DNA from: Pseudoalteromonas arctica A 37-1-2
GTDB taxonomy: Bacteria > Pseudomonadota > Gammaproteobacteria > Enterobacterales > Alteromonadaceae
NCBI RefSeq assembly: GCF_000238395.3
Contig: NZ_CP011025.1
Coordinates: forward strand, 620,001-684,000
Reading direction: 5' to 3'
Length of the DNA: 64,000 nt
The notes beneath the pieces were generated by a model, which was not told the DNA's origin, made no database searches, and worked only from the letters and a program-made list of their open reading frames with translations. This document shows positions 10,797-19,782 of the stretch, in pieces; positions within the stretch are counted from its first letter, which is position 1; the number at the start of each line of letters is the position of its first letter. Position numbers and translations under genes: made by a program.

Positions 10797-11663
10797 ATGT
10801 GGGGAAAAATTCTCGGTTTTTGTTTTGGCTTTATGTTTGGCAAAATATTTGGTGCCATTTTAGGTTTATACCTAGGTCATTTATTTGATAAAAGCTTAAA
10901 AAATAACTTTGATAAAGCAGGCGGCTTTTCTAGCTTATTTAGTGGTGACGATGTTCACGAGCGCCAAGCCTTATTCTTTTCAAGCTGCTTTGCTGTCATG
11001 GGGCACATTGCGAAGTCGAACGGTCGAGTCAGCGAAGTACATATAAAAGCGGCTAACTTGTTTATGGATGAAATGGGCTTAAAAGGCGAAGAACGCCGTG
11101 AAGCACAGCATGCATTTCAGTCAGGTAAAGAGAGCGACTTTTCACTTAAAGAAACAGTACACGATTTTAAAGAACGCTTTGCTAAACGAAACGATTTAAT
11201 ACAGTTATTTTTAGAAATACAAATTCAAATGGCGTTTTCTGACGGGGTATTAGCCGAACAAGAAAAGCAATTATTAGCAGAAGTAAGTAAACAGCTAGGC
11301 ATTTCTAAAACACACTTTGCATTTGTATTAAAGCGCTACCAAGCTGAGTTTAACTTTAGAAAGCAACAACAGCGCTTTAATCAGCAGCAACAAAACCAAG
11401 GTCAAAGTAGTAGTTATCGTGAAGGTTCTGGCCATCATGTACCGCCAAATAATAATATGAACCGTGCGCAAGCATTGGCGCTATTGGGCTTAAGTAGCGA
11501 TGCAACGCAGCGTGATATAAAAGTAGCGTACCGTAAACTTATGTCGCAACATCATCCAGATAAATTAGTATCGCAAGGTTTACCAAAACACATGATGGAG
11601 CTGGCTGTTAAAAAGAGCCAAGATATTCAAGCTGCTTATGAGTATTTAAAAAAGTCGGCGTAA
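10797..11663 (+). CDS. djlA: Membrane-anchored J-domain co-chaperone DjlA
   Basis: DnaK co-chaperone anchored in the inner membrane. A single glycine-rich membrane helix occupies about residues 5-28 (the dimerising helix in E. coli DjlA). A TerB-like helical domain (about 55-175) is followed by a Q/N-rich linker (about 195-222) and a C-terminal J domain with the HPD tripeptide at 253-255. Length (288 aa) and domain order match the family. It is convergent with the DUF3530 gene, and the two 3' ends overlap by 18 bases with no room for a separate terminator. Confidence 0.95.
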   Translation: MWGKILGFCFGFMFGKIFGAILGLYLGHLFDKSLKNNFDKAGGFSSLFSGDDVHERQALFFSSCFAVMGHIAKSNGRVSEVHIKAANLFMDEMGLKGEERREAQHAFQSGKESDFSLKETVHDFKERFAKRNDLIQLFLEIQIQMAFSDGVLAEQEKQLLAEVSKQLGISKTHFAFVLKRYQAEFNFRKQQQRFNQQQQNQGQSSSYREGSGHHVPPNNNMNRAQALALLGLSSDATQRDIKVAYRKLMSQHHPDKLVSQGLPKHMMELAVKKSQDIQAAYEYLKKSA

Positions 11664-12596
11664 AAAACCGTCTATTTCTTTTGTTAGGCGTGCGTGTTGA
11701 TCGGGTTGATCGCGCAGGCCAAACAACTGGCGTTGGCGGTAATCAAATTTTGCATTTCGGTCAACCCAGCGCTGACGATTTTTAAGGCTCATTAAAATGT
11801 CTGTGCTGTCATTTGCATAGTAAATATCAAGTAAGGCGGGTGTAACAAGTGATGCTGTTTGGCTCAAGCTTTCGTTACGCTTGGTATTAGGTAAGTAACT
11901 ACTTAAACTGATAAATGCCTCAACTCTCTCGTCCGGAAAATCTGCATAGTACTCCAACAACACACCCGCACTCGTGCCTTGTGCTATAACAACTATATTA
12001 CTCGAATCTTCCATAGCGGTTTGATACAGCGCATTAAAACGAGAAGTTAGATTTATTTTATAGTTATCAAGTATGTCGTCAGTTACTTTTTCAATTGCAT
12101 TAACGTAATGAGGTTCTTCTTTTATTTTTGCAGGCTGTGGTTGTGCGTTTGTTGGTGTGTCGGGTGATGCAGGTTCCTCGGCTTTACTAGGCGCTGTATC
12201 TGCTTCATTAGGCGTTGCTTCGGCCATTTTACTTGCTTGCCAATCAATGTCGGGTACTGTCATTGCGTAGGTGCTGTAACCTAAATTATTAAGCTCTTTG
12301 CGCAAGTAGCTCATACCTGAATTATTGGTAGGTGAAGAGTGCCAATCGGGTATAAGTATTACGATACCTCTAAAATTACTACTCATATACTCGCTGTAAA
12401 GGCTTAAAAATTCTGTTTCACCCGCCAATATAGGCTTTATTTCATCACTTGGAAGTAGTCGCTCAATGTCGCTATTTTCAATGCTTGATAGATTAGGTGG
12501 GGCAATATGTTCAGCCGCGCTGATGGGGTTAGCTAAAAGTAGGGCACAGCTGAGCTGTATATAAAAAGCCCTTTTTAAAAACCGTGGAAATAGCAT
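11646..12596 (-). CDS. DUF3530 family protein (predicted secreted alpha/beta-hydrolase fold)
   Basis: Function unknown. The N-terminus (about 1-28, MLFPRFLKRAFYIQLSCALL then ISAAE) looks like a signal peptide, so the protein is probably periplasmic. A hydrolase-like core follows, with VILIPDWH (about 78-85) and a nucleophile-elbow-like stretch VVIAQGTSAG. A low-complexity Pro/Ala/Glu insert lies at about residues 125-165. The open frame extends to a TTG 21 bases upstream, but the ATG with AGG seven bases before it is preferred. That ribosome binding site lies in one arm of a perfect hairpin (12602-12627). Family assignment is from overall pattern only. Confidence 0.7.
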   Translation of the reverse strand: MLFPRFLKRAFYIQLSCALLLANPISAAEHIAPPNLSSIENSDIERLLPSDEIKPILAGETEFLSLYSEYMSSNFRGIVILIPDWHSSPTNNSGMSYLRKELNNLGYSTYAMTVPDIDWQASKMAEATPNEADTAPSKAEEPASPDTPTNAQPQPAKIKEEPHYVNAIEKVTDDILDNYKINLTSRFNALYQTAMEDSSNIVVIAQGTSAGVLLEYYADFPDERVEAFISLSSYLPNTKRNESLSQTASLVTPALLDIYYANDSTDILMSLKNRQRWVDRNAKFDYRQRQLFGLRDQPDQHARLTKEIDGFLRRLF

Positions 12597-12601
12597 AACG
12601 C

Positions 12602-12627
12602 ACCTAACTAATGACAATTAGTTAGGT
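12602..12627 (-). promoter_or_regulatory. Perfect 11-bp hairpin covering the DUF3530 ribosome binding site
   Basis: Arms ACCTAACTAAT and ATTAGTTAGGT pair without mismatch around a 4-base loop. In the leftward transcript, the AGG that serves as Shine-Dalgarno for the ATG at 12596 is at the end of the second arm, so the folded RNA would hide it. It could be a translational switch or RNA thermometer, or on DNA a dimeric operator. It has no T-run and is not a terminator. Confidence 0.5.
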
Positions 12628-12688
12628 ATCGGCAAGGTTATCTAAAAGTTTAATGTATAGAGCGAATTAGCTAGTGAATTTAAACCTG

Positions 12689-13342
12689 TTAAAACTCTAA
12701 TTCGGCTTCAAAAGTAAGTACTTGCTCAGTTACGGGGTGCTTTAATTGCAGCATTTGTGCATGTAATTGTAAGCGAGGAGCGGCAGCAAGTGCCTCTTTG
12801 TGGGCGTAGAGTCTATCACCTAAAATAGGATGACCAAGGCTTAACATATGCACACGTAGTTGATGCGAGCGACCAGTGATGGGGGTTAGCTCTACACGGG
12901 TTGCATTTTCTTCACGCTCAAGTATTTTGAAATGCGTAAGCGAAGGTTTACCTCTGTCGTGATCAACCATTTGTTTTGGGCGATTAGGCCAATCACAAAT
13001 AAGGGGTAAATCTACTGATCCTGTTTCAGCTTCAAGTTGTCCGTATACACGTGCTATGTAACGTTTAGCTGTTTCGCGCTCTTGAAACTGCATACTTAAA
13101 TGTCTGTGCGCGGCTTTATTCATGGCGAGGCACAGTATGCCAGAAGTCGCCATATCTAAGCGGTGCACTATTCTCGCTGTTGGAAAAACACGATTAACAC
13201 GATTAATTAAGCTGTCGGCATGTTTAGGATCTTTACCTGGGACAGTTAATAACTCACTTGGCTTATTAACTATAAGTAAGTTGTCATCCTGAAAAAGTAT
13301 TGTTAAATACGGACTCATAGGGGGATTGTAGTTAACTAACAC
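12689..13342 (-). CDS. rluA: Pseudouridine synthase RluA (23S U746 / tRNA U32)
   Basis: Isomerises uridine to pseudouridine in 23S rRNA and in several tRNA anticodon loops. The catalytic motif HRLDMATSG is at 60-68, with Asp63 as the expected nucleophile. NKPSELLTVPG (26-36) and RSHQLRVHM are also typical. There is no S4 domain, as expected for RluA, and 217 aa is normal. The frame starts at a GTG with AAGG six bases before it; an internal ATG at residue 9 has no ribosome binding site, so the GTG was kept. Confidence 0.92.
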   Translation of the reverse strand: MLVNYNPPMSPYLTILFQDDNLLIVNKPSELLTVPGKDPKHADSLINRVNRVFPTARIVHRLDMATSGILCLAMNKAAHRHLSMQFQERETAKRYIARVYGQLEAETGSVDLPLICDWPNRPKQMVDHDRGKPSLTHFKILEREENATRVELTPITGRSHQLRVHMLSLGHPILGDRLYAHKEALAAAPRLQLHAQMLQLKHPVTEQVLTFEAELEF

Positions 13343-13462
13343 GGCCGACCTTAGTAATTTTGAAGGTCGCTATTTTAGTAGAGCAAGCCAACAGGCTCAA
13401 GTAAAAGTTTGGCTATATTGTTTTAACTAATAATCCAAACCTAAGGCTCCTTTAGAGCGCTT

Positions 13463-14161
13463 TTATAACTTAATTTCTTGCGCTGTTAATAATCGATATT
13501 CACCACTGGCCAAGTTTTCATCTAGGGTAATTCCCGCAATCTGCTCGCGATGCAGTTCAACCACTTTGTTATCTACCGCGTAAAGCATACGCTTAACTTG
13601 ATGATACTTACCTTCACTTATTGATAAACGCAGGCCGTAATTAGCAAGTCGTTCGGCAATAGCTGGGCGGGTTAAATCTTTTTCGTTATGCAGCATGACA
13701 CCTGTTCGTAATTGCTCAAGGGCTTCATCGGTAATCGGCTCTTGGGTTTCGACGAGGTAGGTTTTAAATTTATTGCTTTTAGGTGCCGTAATTTTATGTG
13801 ACCAATCGCCATCATTAGTAATAATAACTAACCCTGTGGTATCTATATCAAGACGACCTGCTACGTGAAAGTCGCTCATATTTGGCTCATCAAGTAAGTC
13901 AAAAACAGTTTTATGTAGCTCGTCACTGTTAGCACATACATAGCCAACAGGTTTATTTAGCATGTAATAGCGCTTACCTAAAAATACCAAAGGGGTACCT
14001 TGGTACAGTACTTCATCTTGCTGGGCTAGCTGAAAATTATGTGATGTGATTACTTCGCCATTAACGCTTACTTCTTTTCGCTTAATACTCGCGCGAGCTT
14101 GGGTACGCGGTATTTCAGCTAAGTGGCTAATAAATTTATCTAAGCGGCAAGGGAATTTCAT
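13463..14161 (-). CDS. rsuA: 16S rRNA pseudouridine(516) synthase RsuA
   Basis: Makes the single pseudouridine of 16S rRNA. An N-terminal S4 RNA-binding domain (about 1-60, RLDKFISHLAEIPRTQARA) is followed by the RsuA/RluB-type catalytic domain with GRLDIDTTGLVI (102-113), Asp105 being the expected nucleophile, and KYHQVKRMLYAV near the C-terminus. At 232 aa it fits RsuA rather than the longer RluB or RluF. It is divergent from zapE. A TATAAT followed by GC-rich sequence on the minus strand (14203 down to 14198) is a likely -10 for this gene. Confidence 0.93.
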   Translation of the reverse strand: MKFPCRLDKFISHLAEIPRTQARASIKRKEVSVNGEVITSHNFQLAQQDEVLYQGTPLVFLGKRYYMLNKPVGYVCANSDELHKTVFDLLDEPNMSDFHVAGRLDIDTTGLVIITNDGDWSHKITAPKSNKFKTYLVETQEPITDEALEQLRTGVMLHNEKDLTRPAIAERLANYGLRLSISEGKYHQVKRMLYAVDNKVVELHREQIAGITLDENLASGEYRLLTAQEIKL

Positions 14162-14220
14162 TTTGGTTCACATTTTTAGTCGGCTACAATGGGCGCGATT
14201 ATAGCCGATAGTGAAATACC

Positions 14221-15330
14221 ATGACAGTGCACAGCACACAAATTTTAAGCCTTTACAAAGCAAAAATAGACACAGGTGAACTGTGTTTTGATGCTGCGCA
14301 GCAAAATGCAGTGGAAGCTTTAAATACGCTAAGCGAGCAACTTCAAGCTCACACATCGTGGTGGCAAAAAGCGACTTTAATAAAAGGTGTTTATTTATAC
14401 GGACCCGTAGGGCGTGGTAAATCCATGTTAATGGATTTATTTTATAAAAACCTACCTATTGAGCAAAAGCAGCGGCTGCATTTTCATCATTTTATAGCAC
14501 AAGTGCATGCCCAGCTTTCGCAGCTACAAGGTCAAAAAAATCCACTAATCCTAATTGCAAAACAGTGGGCTAAAAGTATTCGTGTATTGTGTTTTGACGA
14601 GTTTTTTGTGAGCGACATTGGCGATGCCATGATTATGGCCAGATTGTTCAATGCGTTGTTTGAACAAGGTGTTGTGCTGGTGGCCACATCGAACGCAAAG
14701 CCAGAGCAGCTTTATTACAACGGCCTGCAACGGGCGCGATTTTTACCTACTATCGATTTGATTAATAACCATTGCCATATAATTAACGTGGCAGGGGAGG
14801 ACGATCACCGTTTTAGATATGGTAAAAATAGTCGTCACTATTTTATTAATTTATCAAATCACGATTTTGAAAATAAGTTTTTAGCTTCGTATCCGGCTGT
14901 AACATGCAGCAATACAGTTAGTGTGCATGGGCGCGATTTACCTTGTTTATTAAGAGCCGATAACGCCTTGATGATTGATTTTATGGCGCTATGTTCAGGC
15001 CCACGCAGTGCTAACGATTATATGTTTTTAGCAACCAAATTTGATGTGTTATATGTATCGAACGTGCCGCAAATGGGTGTTAAAGCAACGGGTAAAGTTA
15101 TTGTTCATGGTATAGAAGATAGTTACCAACGCGAAAAACAAATACTTGATGAGCATACTTTTGACGACGAAGCACGGCGCTTTATTGCCTTAGTAGATGA
15201 GTTTTACGATTGCCATAAATTGCTGGTAATAAATGCGCAAACCGATATTGAACACTTGTATAAAGGTAAAAAGTTGAGCTTTGAATATGCGCGCACACAA
15301 TCACGCATAGTCGAAATGCAAAATTGGTAA
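14221..15330 (+). CDS. zapE: Cell division ATPase ZapE (AFG1-like)
   Basis: P-loop ATPase that associates with the Z-ring during late division and under stress in E. coli. The Walker A motif is GPVGRGKSM at 61-69 and Walker B is CFDEF at 124-128, followed by the sensor-like VATSN. Length (369 aa) matches ZapE/YhcM. It is monocistronic, starting a few tens of bases from the divergent rsuA promoter and followed by a repeat-filled spacer. Confidence 0.94.
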   Translation: MTVHSTQILSLYKAKIDTGELCFDAAQQNAVEALNTLSEQLQAHTSWWQKATLIKGVYLYGPVGRGKSMLMDLFYKNLPIEQKQRLHFHHFIAQVHAQLSQLQGQKNPLILIAKQWAKSIRVLCFDEFFVSDIGDAMIMARLFNALFEQGVVLVATSNAKPEQLYYNGLQRARFLPTIDLINNHCHIINVAGEDDHRFRYGKNSRHYFINLSNHDFENKFLASYPAVTCSNTVSVHGRDLPCLLRADNALMIDFMALCSGPRSANDYMFLATKFDVLYVSNVPQMGVKATGKVIVHGIEDSYQREKQILDEHTFDDEARRFIALVDEFYDCHKLLVINAQTDIEHLYKGKKLSFEYARTQSRIVEMQNW

Positions 15331-15350
15331 CGCTTTATATATATTGTAAA

Positions 15351-15550
15351 CGAGCTTGCTCACGTGAGAAGCGCAGCTTTTAATATTTATAACTGATTAC
15401 TTATTGGTTTCTCTAAAGCGAAGCACCCTCTAAACCTCTTTGTGAATAAATCACTTAAGATCTTATTGCACAATGAGGAGTAAATGAGAAAACATTAAAG
15501 CATAGAAATTACGAGCTTTGCTCGTCACGCCAGCAAGCTGTGCGGCTACA
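15351..15550. repeat. ~200 bp MITE-like repeat (family R3), copy A
   Basis: This spacer between zapE and the TPR gene is an almost full-length inverted copy of 40841-41056. The shared core includes TCTCTAAAGCGAAGC, CCTCTAAACCTCTTTGTG and AGAAATTACGAGCTTT, with one short length difference. The ends carry REP-like arms (GAGCTTGCTCACGTGAGAAG on the left, CACGCCAGCAAGCTGTGCGG on the right) related to family R2. No open reading frame of note is inside. Confidence 0.85.
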
Positions 15551-15575
15551 AGTAAATTTAACCACAGCGTTAAAC

Positions 15576-17006
15576 TTATCCTTCTTGGCGCACTATATTC
15601 TCAAGGGCGCGAATATTAGTAATCAAATCCTGGCGTTGTGGGTTGGCTTGTAATGCTTTTCTAAGATGCTTTAGCGCGCTCGGGTAATCTTTAGAATCAA
15701 TCGCTATTTGCGATAATCCAAGCCATGCTGATAGTTGGTAATCAGGTAGGGCTTGTGCACGAACGTACATAAGTTTTGCTTGGGTGAGTTGGCTTTTACT
15801 GCGATAAATACTCGCTAAACTAAGTAGGGCATCACCTAAATTCGGGTTTATTTTAAGTGCGTTATTTAAGCTTTTAAGAGCACGTTTAGTATTACCTTGT
15901 TGCATAGCAATTTGTGCGCTGTATACAGAAAACTGGGCTTGTTCATCACGGGGTAGTTGCTTAGTTAATCTTTTTGCGCTGCCTATTAGACCTTTAGCTA
16001 AATCCCATTTTTGTTGAGATACAAGCCAGCCTAAAGTTTGCATCGTGGTATTAATAACCTCAACTTGCTGCTGTTTAGTGGCGTGTTTTAAACCTTGCTT
16101 TAATAAACTTACAGCGCGTTCACTGCTACCTTCACTTAAATGCAGCTGGGCTGCTAAAAGCTGGTTACTGGTATCTTTAGGGTTGAGTTTTAAGGCCACT
16201 TCAATAGCAGCAAGCGCTTGCTTTTTTTGATCAAGTTGTAACGCTATTTGTGCACGTTGCAACCAAAGTTCAGCTTTATCAGGGGCTTTATTGAGTAATT
16301 CTTTTAATAATGCATTTGCCTGGCTTAAATCACCCGATTCAATTAACGCAAACAATAGCCCTTGTTGATATTGGCTTGTTTCTGGCGCTAGCATCAGCGC
16401 TTGGCGGTAGGCCGCTACTGCGCTCCAAGGTTGGCTGTGCTGCACGTGTATATAAGCAAGTTGCGCATAACTTTGTGCGTCAGCTTGGCCAAGTTCAATA
16501 CTGTGAACTAGGTGTGTTTGTGCTTTGTCATACTTTGCTTGTTGCATGTATAAAAGGCTCAAACCTTGGTGTGCTTTTACTAAATCAGGTGAAGCTTTTA
16601 AACACGCTAAGTAAGCTAGTTCAGCGTTATTAAAGTCTTTTGTTGAAAGCAGAACTTGTGCACGTAATAAGTTTAAAGCAGTGCTATCTTGGCTTATATC
16701 ACGGCCTTTAAATAGCGCAGCAACTTCACTGTAATTACCAGCTTGTAAGAGTGGCTGCACTTGGCGAGCAAAACCGCGCTCGGTCGGCTCAATAAGGACC
16801 TCTGTAGGGCCCAGTAATTTATTATTTATAGCTAACTGCCATGTTGGATCGCTAGGCGATAACGTTACTTTTAGTGGCGCATTAGTATCACTGGCAGCGC
16901 TTGCATGCACGCTACTTACACCTAATAAAGAGAGTGAGCACATTAAAGTAGTGACAACTGCGCGAGTTAATGGTTTTAGCGTTTTAAATATATTCATGTT
17001 TTTCAT
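15576..17006 (-). CDS. TPR-repeat protein of the TonB operon
   Basis: Exported or membrane-tethered tetratricopeptide-repeat protein. A signal peptide (MNIFKTLKPLTRAVV... ending VHASA) begins at the second of two close ATGs. The rest is a chain of roughly nine or ten TPR-like helix pairs with recurring A-x-L-x-L-x-P-x spacing (for example AALKINPNLGDALLSLASIY). The frame opens further upstream inside tonB, but those 26 residues precede the signal peptide and are not expected to be translated. The start lies about ten bases after the tonB stop. Homologous clusters in Vibrio and Shewanella carry a TPR gene here, where it is linked to TonB2-type transport. The exact role is not shown. Confidence 0.85.
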   Translation of the reverse strand: MKNMNIFKTLKPLTRAVVTTLMCSLSLLGVSSVHASAASDTNAPLKVTLSPSDPTWQLAINNKLLGPTEVLIEPTERGFARQVQPLLQAGNYSEVAALFKGRDISQDSTALNLLRAQVLLSTKDFNNAELAYLACLKASPDLVKAHQGLSLLYMQQAKYDKAQTHLVHSIELGQADAQSYAQLAYIHVQHSQPWSAVAAYRQALMLAPETSQYQQGLLFALIESGDLSQANALLKELLNKAPDKAELWLQRAQIALQLDQKKQALAAIEVALKLNPKDTSNQLLAAQLHLSEGSSERAVSLLKQGLKHATKQQQVEVINTTMQTLGWLVSQQKWDLAKGLIGSAKRLTKQLPRDEQAQFSVYSAQIAMQQGNTKRALKSLNNALKINPNLGDALLSLASIYRSKSQLTQAKLMYVRAQALPDYQLSAWLGLSQIAIDSKDYPSALKHLRKALQANPQRQDLITNIRALENIVRQEG

Positions 17007-17016
17007 TTTAATAGGC

Positions 17017-17673
17017 TTAAGGTTTAAATTCGATTGGCCAAATAAAGCGAGCGCGTACGGTTTCACCTTCTTTTTTAGGTGCACTAAAGCGGCTTTGTTT
17101 AATAATTTTGTCGATAGCTGGTTTAAGTTCAGGGTATGGGTTTTGTACTACCTCAATTAAACTTACCTTGCCACTTTCATCAATAAATACATCGAGTTTT
17201 ACAGTAAATACATCAACACCTCGGCGGGTTAAGCTTTTTGGTAAAACGGCCTTGACGGGAGTAAGCAAAGTGGGGAGACCATCGAGTTGATTTAAGCTAA
17301 ATGCATCCCAATTTACACTCATTGATTGCCATTGTGGCGCGCTTACTTTTACGCTAGGTGTATCGGGTTTTACAATACTTAAATTGCTGTTGATCTTAAT
17401 TTTTACGGCTTGAATAGATGCGCCTGCACCTTCTACCGCTAAGCTTTGCATTGGCTCACTTGTTTGCTGTTGCGATATTGATGGCGGAGGAGGAGGTGGC
17501 AGTGCCACCATGGCAATCTCACGTACAACCACTTTGTCTTGTATATGGTGTTCGGCAAGTTGTCCAAGCCATAAAAGCAGTAATGCAGCACTAAGTACAA
17601 TGAGGCTAAGGCCAAATGCAAAAAGTGGATGGCGATTGTTTTTTGTTTTTTGAGGCGAGTCAATCGTGTGCAT
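17017..17673 (-). CDS. TonB-family energy transducer
   Basis: Couples the proton-motive force from ExbB/ExbD to outer-membrane receptors. One N-terminal membrane anchor (about 15-38) is followed by a short proline stretch (six consecutive Pro near residue 58) rather than the long Pro-Glu/Pro-Lys spacer of enteric TonB. A C-terminal TonB domain (about 125-218) carries the pattern VKLDVFIDESGKVSLIEVV and ends RFIWPIEFKP. At 218 aa it resembles the TonB2/TonB3 group. It starts immediately after exbD. Confidence 0.9.
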   Translation of the reverse strand: MHTIDSPQKTKNNRHPLFAFGLSLIVLSAALLLLWLGQLAEHHIQDKVVVREIAMVALPPPPPPSISQQQTSEPMQSLAVEGAGASIQAVKIKINSNLSIVKPDTPSVKVSAPQWQSMSVNWDAFSLNQLDGLPTLLTPVKAVLPKSLTRRGVDVFTVKLDVFIDESGKVSLIEVVQNPYPELKPAIDKIIKQSRFSAPKKEGETVRARFIWPIEFKP

Positions 17674-17674
17674 A

Positions 17675-18079
17675 TTATTGCTTCGTAGCTAAGTTAACTT
17701 GCGCCGCGCCTGCCAGCTTTGCTTCGTCAATTACTTGAACAAGTAACTCAGTAGGTACTGTTTTATCAGCTTGAATAACCACAGGGCGTTGTTGCTGTTT
17801 TAACATTTGCTCGACACTACTACGCACGCCAGCAACACCAATTTGGCTGCCATCAAAAAATACTTGTTGAGAGTCGGTTATTGCTAAAAATATAACTTGC
17901 TGCTCAAGGCGGCTGGCCGATACGGCTTGTGGTTTATCAACCTCAACACCGCTTTCGCGTACAAATACGGTTGTAACAATAAAAAATATTAGCAATATAA
18001 ATACCACATCAAGTAGCGGCGACATATCGATATGTTGCCCCGCTTCTTGCTCTAGCTTGTGCTTTAATCGTGATTGCAT
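17675..18079 (-). CDS. exbD: Biopolymer transport protein ExbD
   Basis: Inner-membrane partner of ExbB that carries the proton-responsive aspartate. A single membrane helix (about 20-43) contains the conserved Asp in DMSPLLDVVFILLIFF. A periplasmic ExbD/TolR domain follows (about 60-134). At 134 aa it has normal length. It sits between exbB and tonB with gaps of one to four bases, so the operon is tightly packed. Confidence 0.93.
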   Translation of the reverse strand: MQSRLKHKLEQEAGQHIDMSPLLDVVFILLIFFIVTTVFVRESGVEVDKPQAVSASRLEQQVIFLAITDSQQVFFDGSQIGVAGVRSSVEQMLKQQQRPVVIQADKTVPTELLVQVIDEAKLAGAAQVNLATKQ

Positions 18080-18083
18080 AGTG

Positions 18084-18464
18084 TTACCCTAACTGTTTAC
18101 TTAACGTATGTAATTTAGGATTACGCTGCGAATACGCTAAATACGCTTGCATTAACCACGCGGGAATAGCGCACACAAGGCCCAATTGAGTTGTTAGTAA
18201 TGCATCACCAATGGCGTCACTCATTAACTCGTTATGGCCCAGCGCCATTACTTTAAATGTATCAAGCAAACCAACAATGGTGCCTAATAAACCAAGTAGC
18301 GGAAGCGCTGCAGTTAAAATAGAGCTTACCTCTTGCCAGTAACCTTTACGCTGCGCTTGGTATTGTTTAAGGTGCAGTAAGTCATGAAAAATCAGCTGGT
18401 ATACAAATAAAGCGAGTAAAAGAATACACCAGCAAATAGGGTTACTAACGATTTTTTCAAACAT
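18084..18464 (-). CDS. exbB: Short MotA/TolQ/ExbB proton-channel protein
   Basis: Second ExbB-like protein of the operon, with only 126 aa, shorter than classical ExbB (about 240). It has a first membrane helix (about 8-25) and the two channel helices with the conserved LLGLLGTIVGLLDTF (about 55-70) and a GDALLTTQLGLVCAIPAW-like segment (about 85-103). It overlaps the upstream long ExbB by eight bases. In TonB2-type systems a short ExbB acts with a longer TtpC protein, which fits this arrangement. Confidence 0.9.
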   Translation of the reverse strand: MFEKIVSNPICWCILLLALFVYQLIFHDLLHLKQYQAQRKGYWQEVSSILTAALPLLGLLGTIVGLLDTFKVMALGHNELMSDAIGDALLTTQLGLVCAIPAWLMQAYLAYSQRNPKLHTLSKQLG

Positions 18465-19782
18465 TGGTCTCTCCTTTTTCTAGTTGACTTAGCTGTAATG
18501 CAAAGCCTTCGAGCTGGCTGTAGTACGCTTTTGCTTTACGTGATAGCAATGCATTTAATACCAATGCAGGGATGGCAACGACTAAACCCAATTCGGTTGT
18601 TATAAGTGCTTGTGCGATACCGCCCGATACAACTTCTGGGTCACCTGAGCCAAACAAGGTCATCATTTTAAATGTTTCGATCATGCCGCTAACAGTGCCT
18701 AATAACCCGAGTAATGGGGCTACTGCAGCCGTAACGGCAATAGCGCCAATAAAGTTATCGAGTTTATGCTTATCATGAATTAACTGATTAAATAATTGAT
18801 CGTCTCGTACTTGGCCTTTTTCGCTTTGCAGCGTTAAGTTAAATAACTGCTGCTGCATGCCTGCAAATTCACTGCTATTTTCAGCTTTAAAAAATTGCTG
18901 TAATTGCATTTGAGAGTGCATTTTAATTTTACTTAAACGCAGTAGTTGCGCGGCTTTTAATAGCGCAATGGTTAGTGCAAAGCAGGCAAATAAAATAATA
19001 GGGATAGCCCATAAACCGCCTTTCTCTAGGTGTTCAAGCGGACTTTCTTGTTGGGCTTGGCTAGTCACTAAGTGCGTTAAACTAGGATCAAAAGTAAGTA
19101 ATGTTGAGCCTACACCGTTTTGCTTTAAAGTATTATCGAGTGGGTTGTCGTCACTTGTAGATTGTACTAACGCTACTTTTAATGCATTAGATTCATCATC
19201 TAAATTTAATAAACCCATAAGTTTAGGTGTTTGCGCACTAAACCATGCAACAGGCCCGATTTGAAGGGTATTAGCTTGGCTTAATTCGCCATTACTTAGC
19301 ACAACCGATTGTTTTTTAAACTGTGGATAAAGTGCCTGCTCTTGATTATTAATTTGCGATATAACGCGGCTTAATAACTCGTTTTGGTTATTAGTCGACT
19401 CGTTACTGCTCGCACTATTGCTGGTATTTTGGCGTACAAAACGGCTAAGTAAGTTTAATTGGTATTGCTGCTGCTGTTGCCAAGTGTCTAATCGGGTTTG
19501 TAACTGATCGAGGCTTAATGTGTTTTCGTCAGCTAGGCGGCGATTAACTGCGGCTTGTTCGCGTAATTTACTGAGCGATTGCTGCTTGGTAAAAATTTGC
19601 TTTGCAAGGGTAGCTTGCTCTTTTGAAATACTATTTTGAGTTTTATTTAGAGTACGTTGCGCTGTTTTAATATCACTTAAAATACTTTGTTTAGCATCAT
19701 CACTGCTAGCTGCAAAAGAAATGTTTGCACTTAAAAGTAAAACTGTGGCGCTAAATACTTTAATTATGCTGTTAGTAGCCAT
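18457..19782 (-). CDS. Long ExbB / TtpC-like proton-channel protein
   Basis: A 441-aa MotA/TolQ/ExbB-family protein. After a signal-like N-terminus (about 1-24, ending SFAASS), about 230 residues of coiled-coil-rich periplasmic sequence precede a membrane helix (about 255-275). The C-terminal channel domain carries PLLGLLGTVSGMIETFKMM (about 350-370) and GGIAQALITTELGLVVAIPA (about 385-405). This is the layout of TtpC, which is required for TonB2-dependent siderophore uptake in Vibrio. It overlaps its neighbours at both ends by one to eight bases. Confidence 0.9.
   Translation of the reverse strand: MATNSIIKVFSATVLLLSANISFAASSDDAKQSILSDIKTAQRTLNKTQNSISKEQATLAKQIFTKQQSLSKLREQAAVNRRLADENTLSLDQLQTRLDTWQQQQQYQLNLLSRFVRQNTSNSASSNESTNNQNELLSRVISQINNQEQALYPQFKKQSVVLSNGELSQANTLQIGPVAWFSAQTPKLMGLLNLDDESNALKVALVQSTSDDNPLDNTLKQNGVGSTLLTFDPSLTHLVTSQAQQESPLEHLEKGGLWAIPIILFACFALTIALLKAAQLLRLSKIKMHSQMQLQQFFKAENSSEFAGMQQQLFNLTLQSEKGQVRDDQLFNQLIHDKHKLDNFIGAIAVTAAVAPLLGLLGTVSGMIETFKMMTLFGSGDPEVVSGGIAQALITTELGLVVAIPALVLNALLSRKAKAYYSQLEGFALQLSQLEKGETNV

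Noticed and set aside
9000..15330. Possible genomic island between lptD and the TonB operon
   Set aside because: No integrase, att-like repeats or compositional break; the genes are ordinary core functions.
18084..18464. Short ExbB as a truncated pseudogene
   Set aside because: Channel helices are intact and the gene is tightly packed in the operon; short ExbB proteins are normal in TtpC-type systems.
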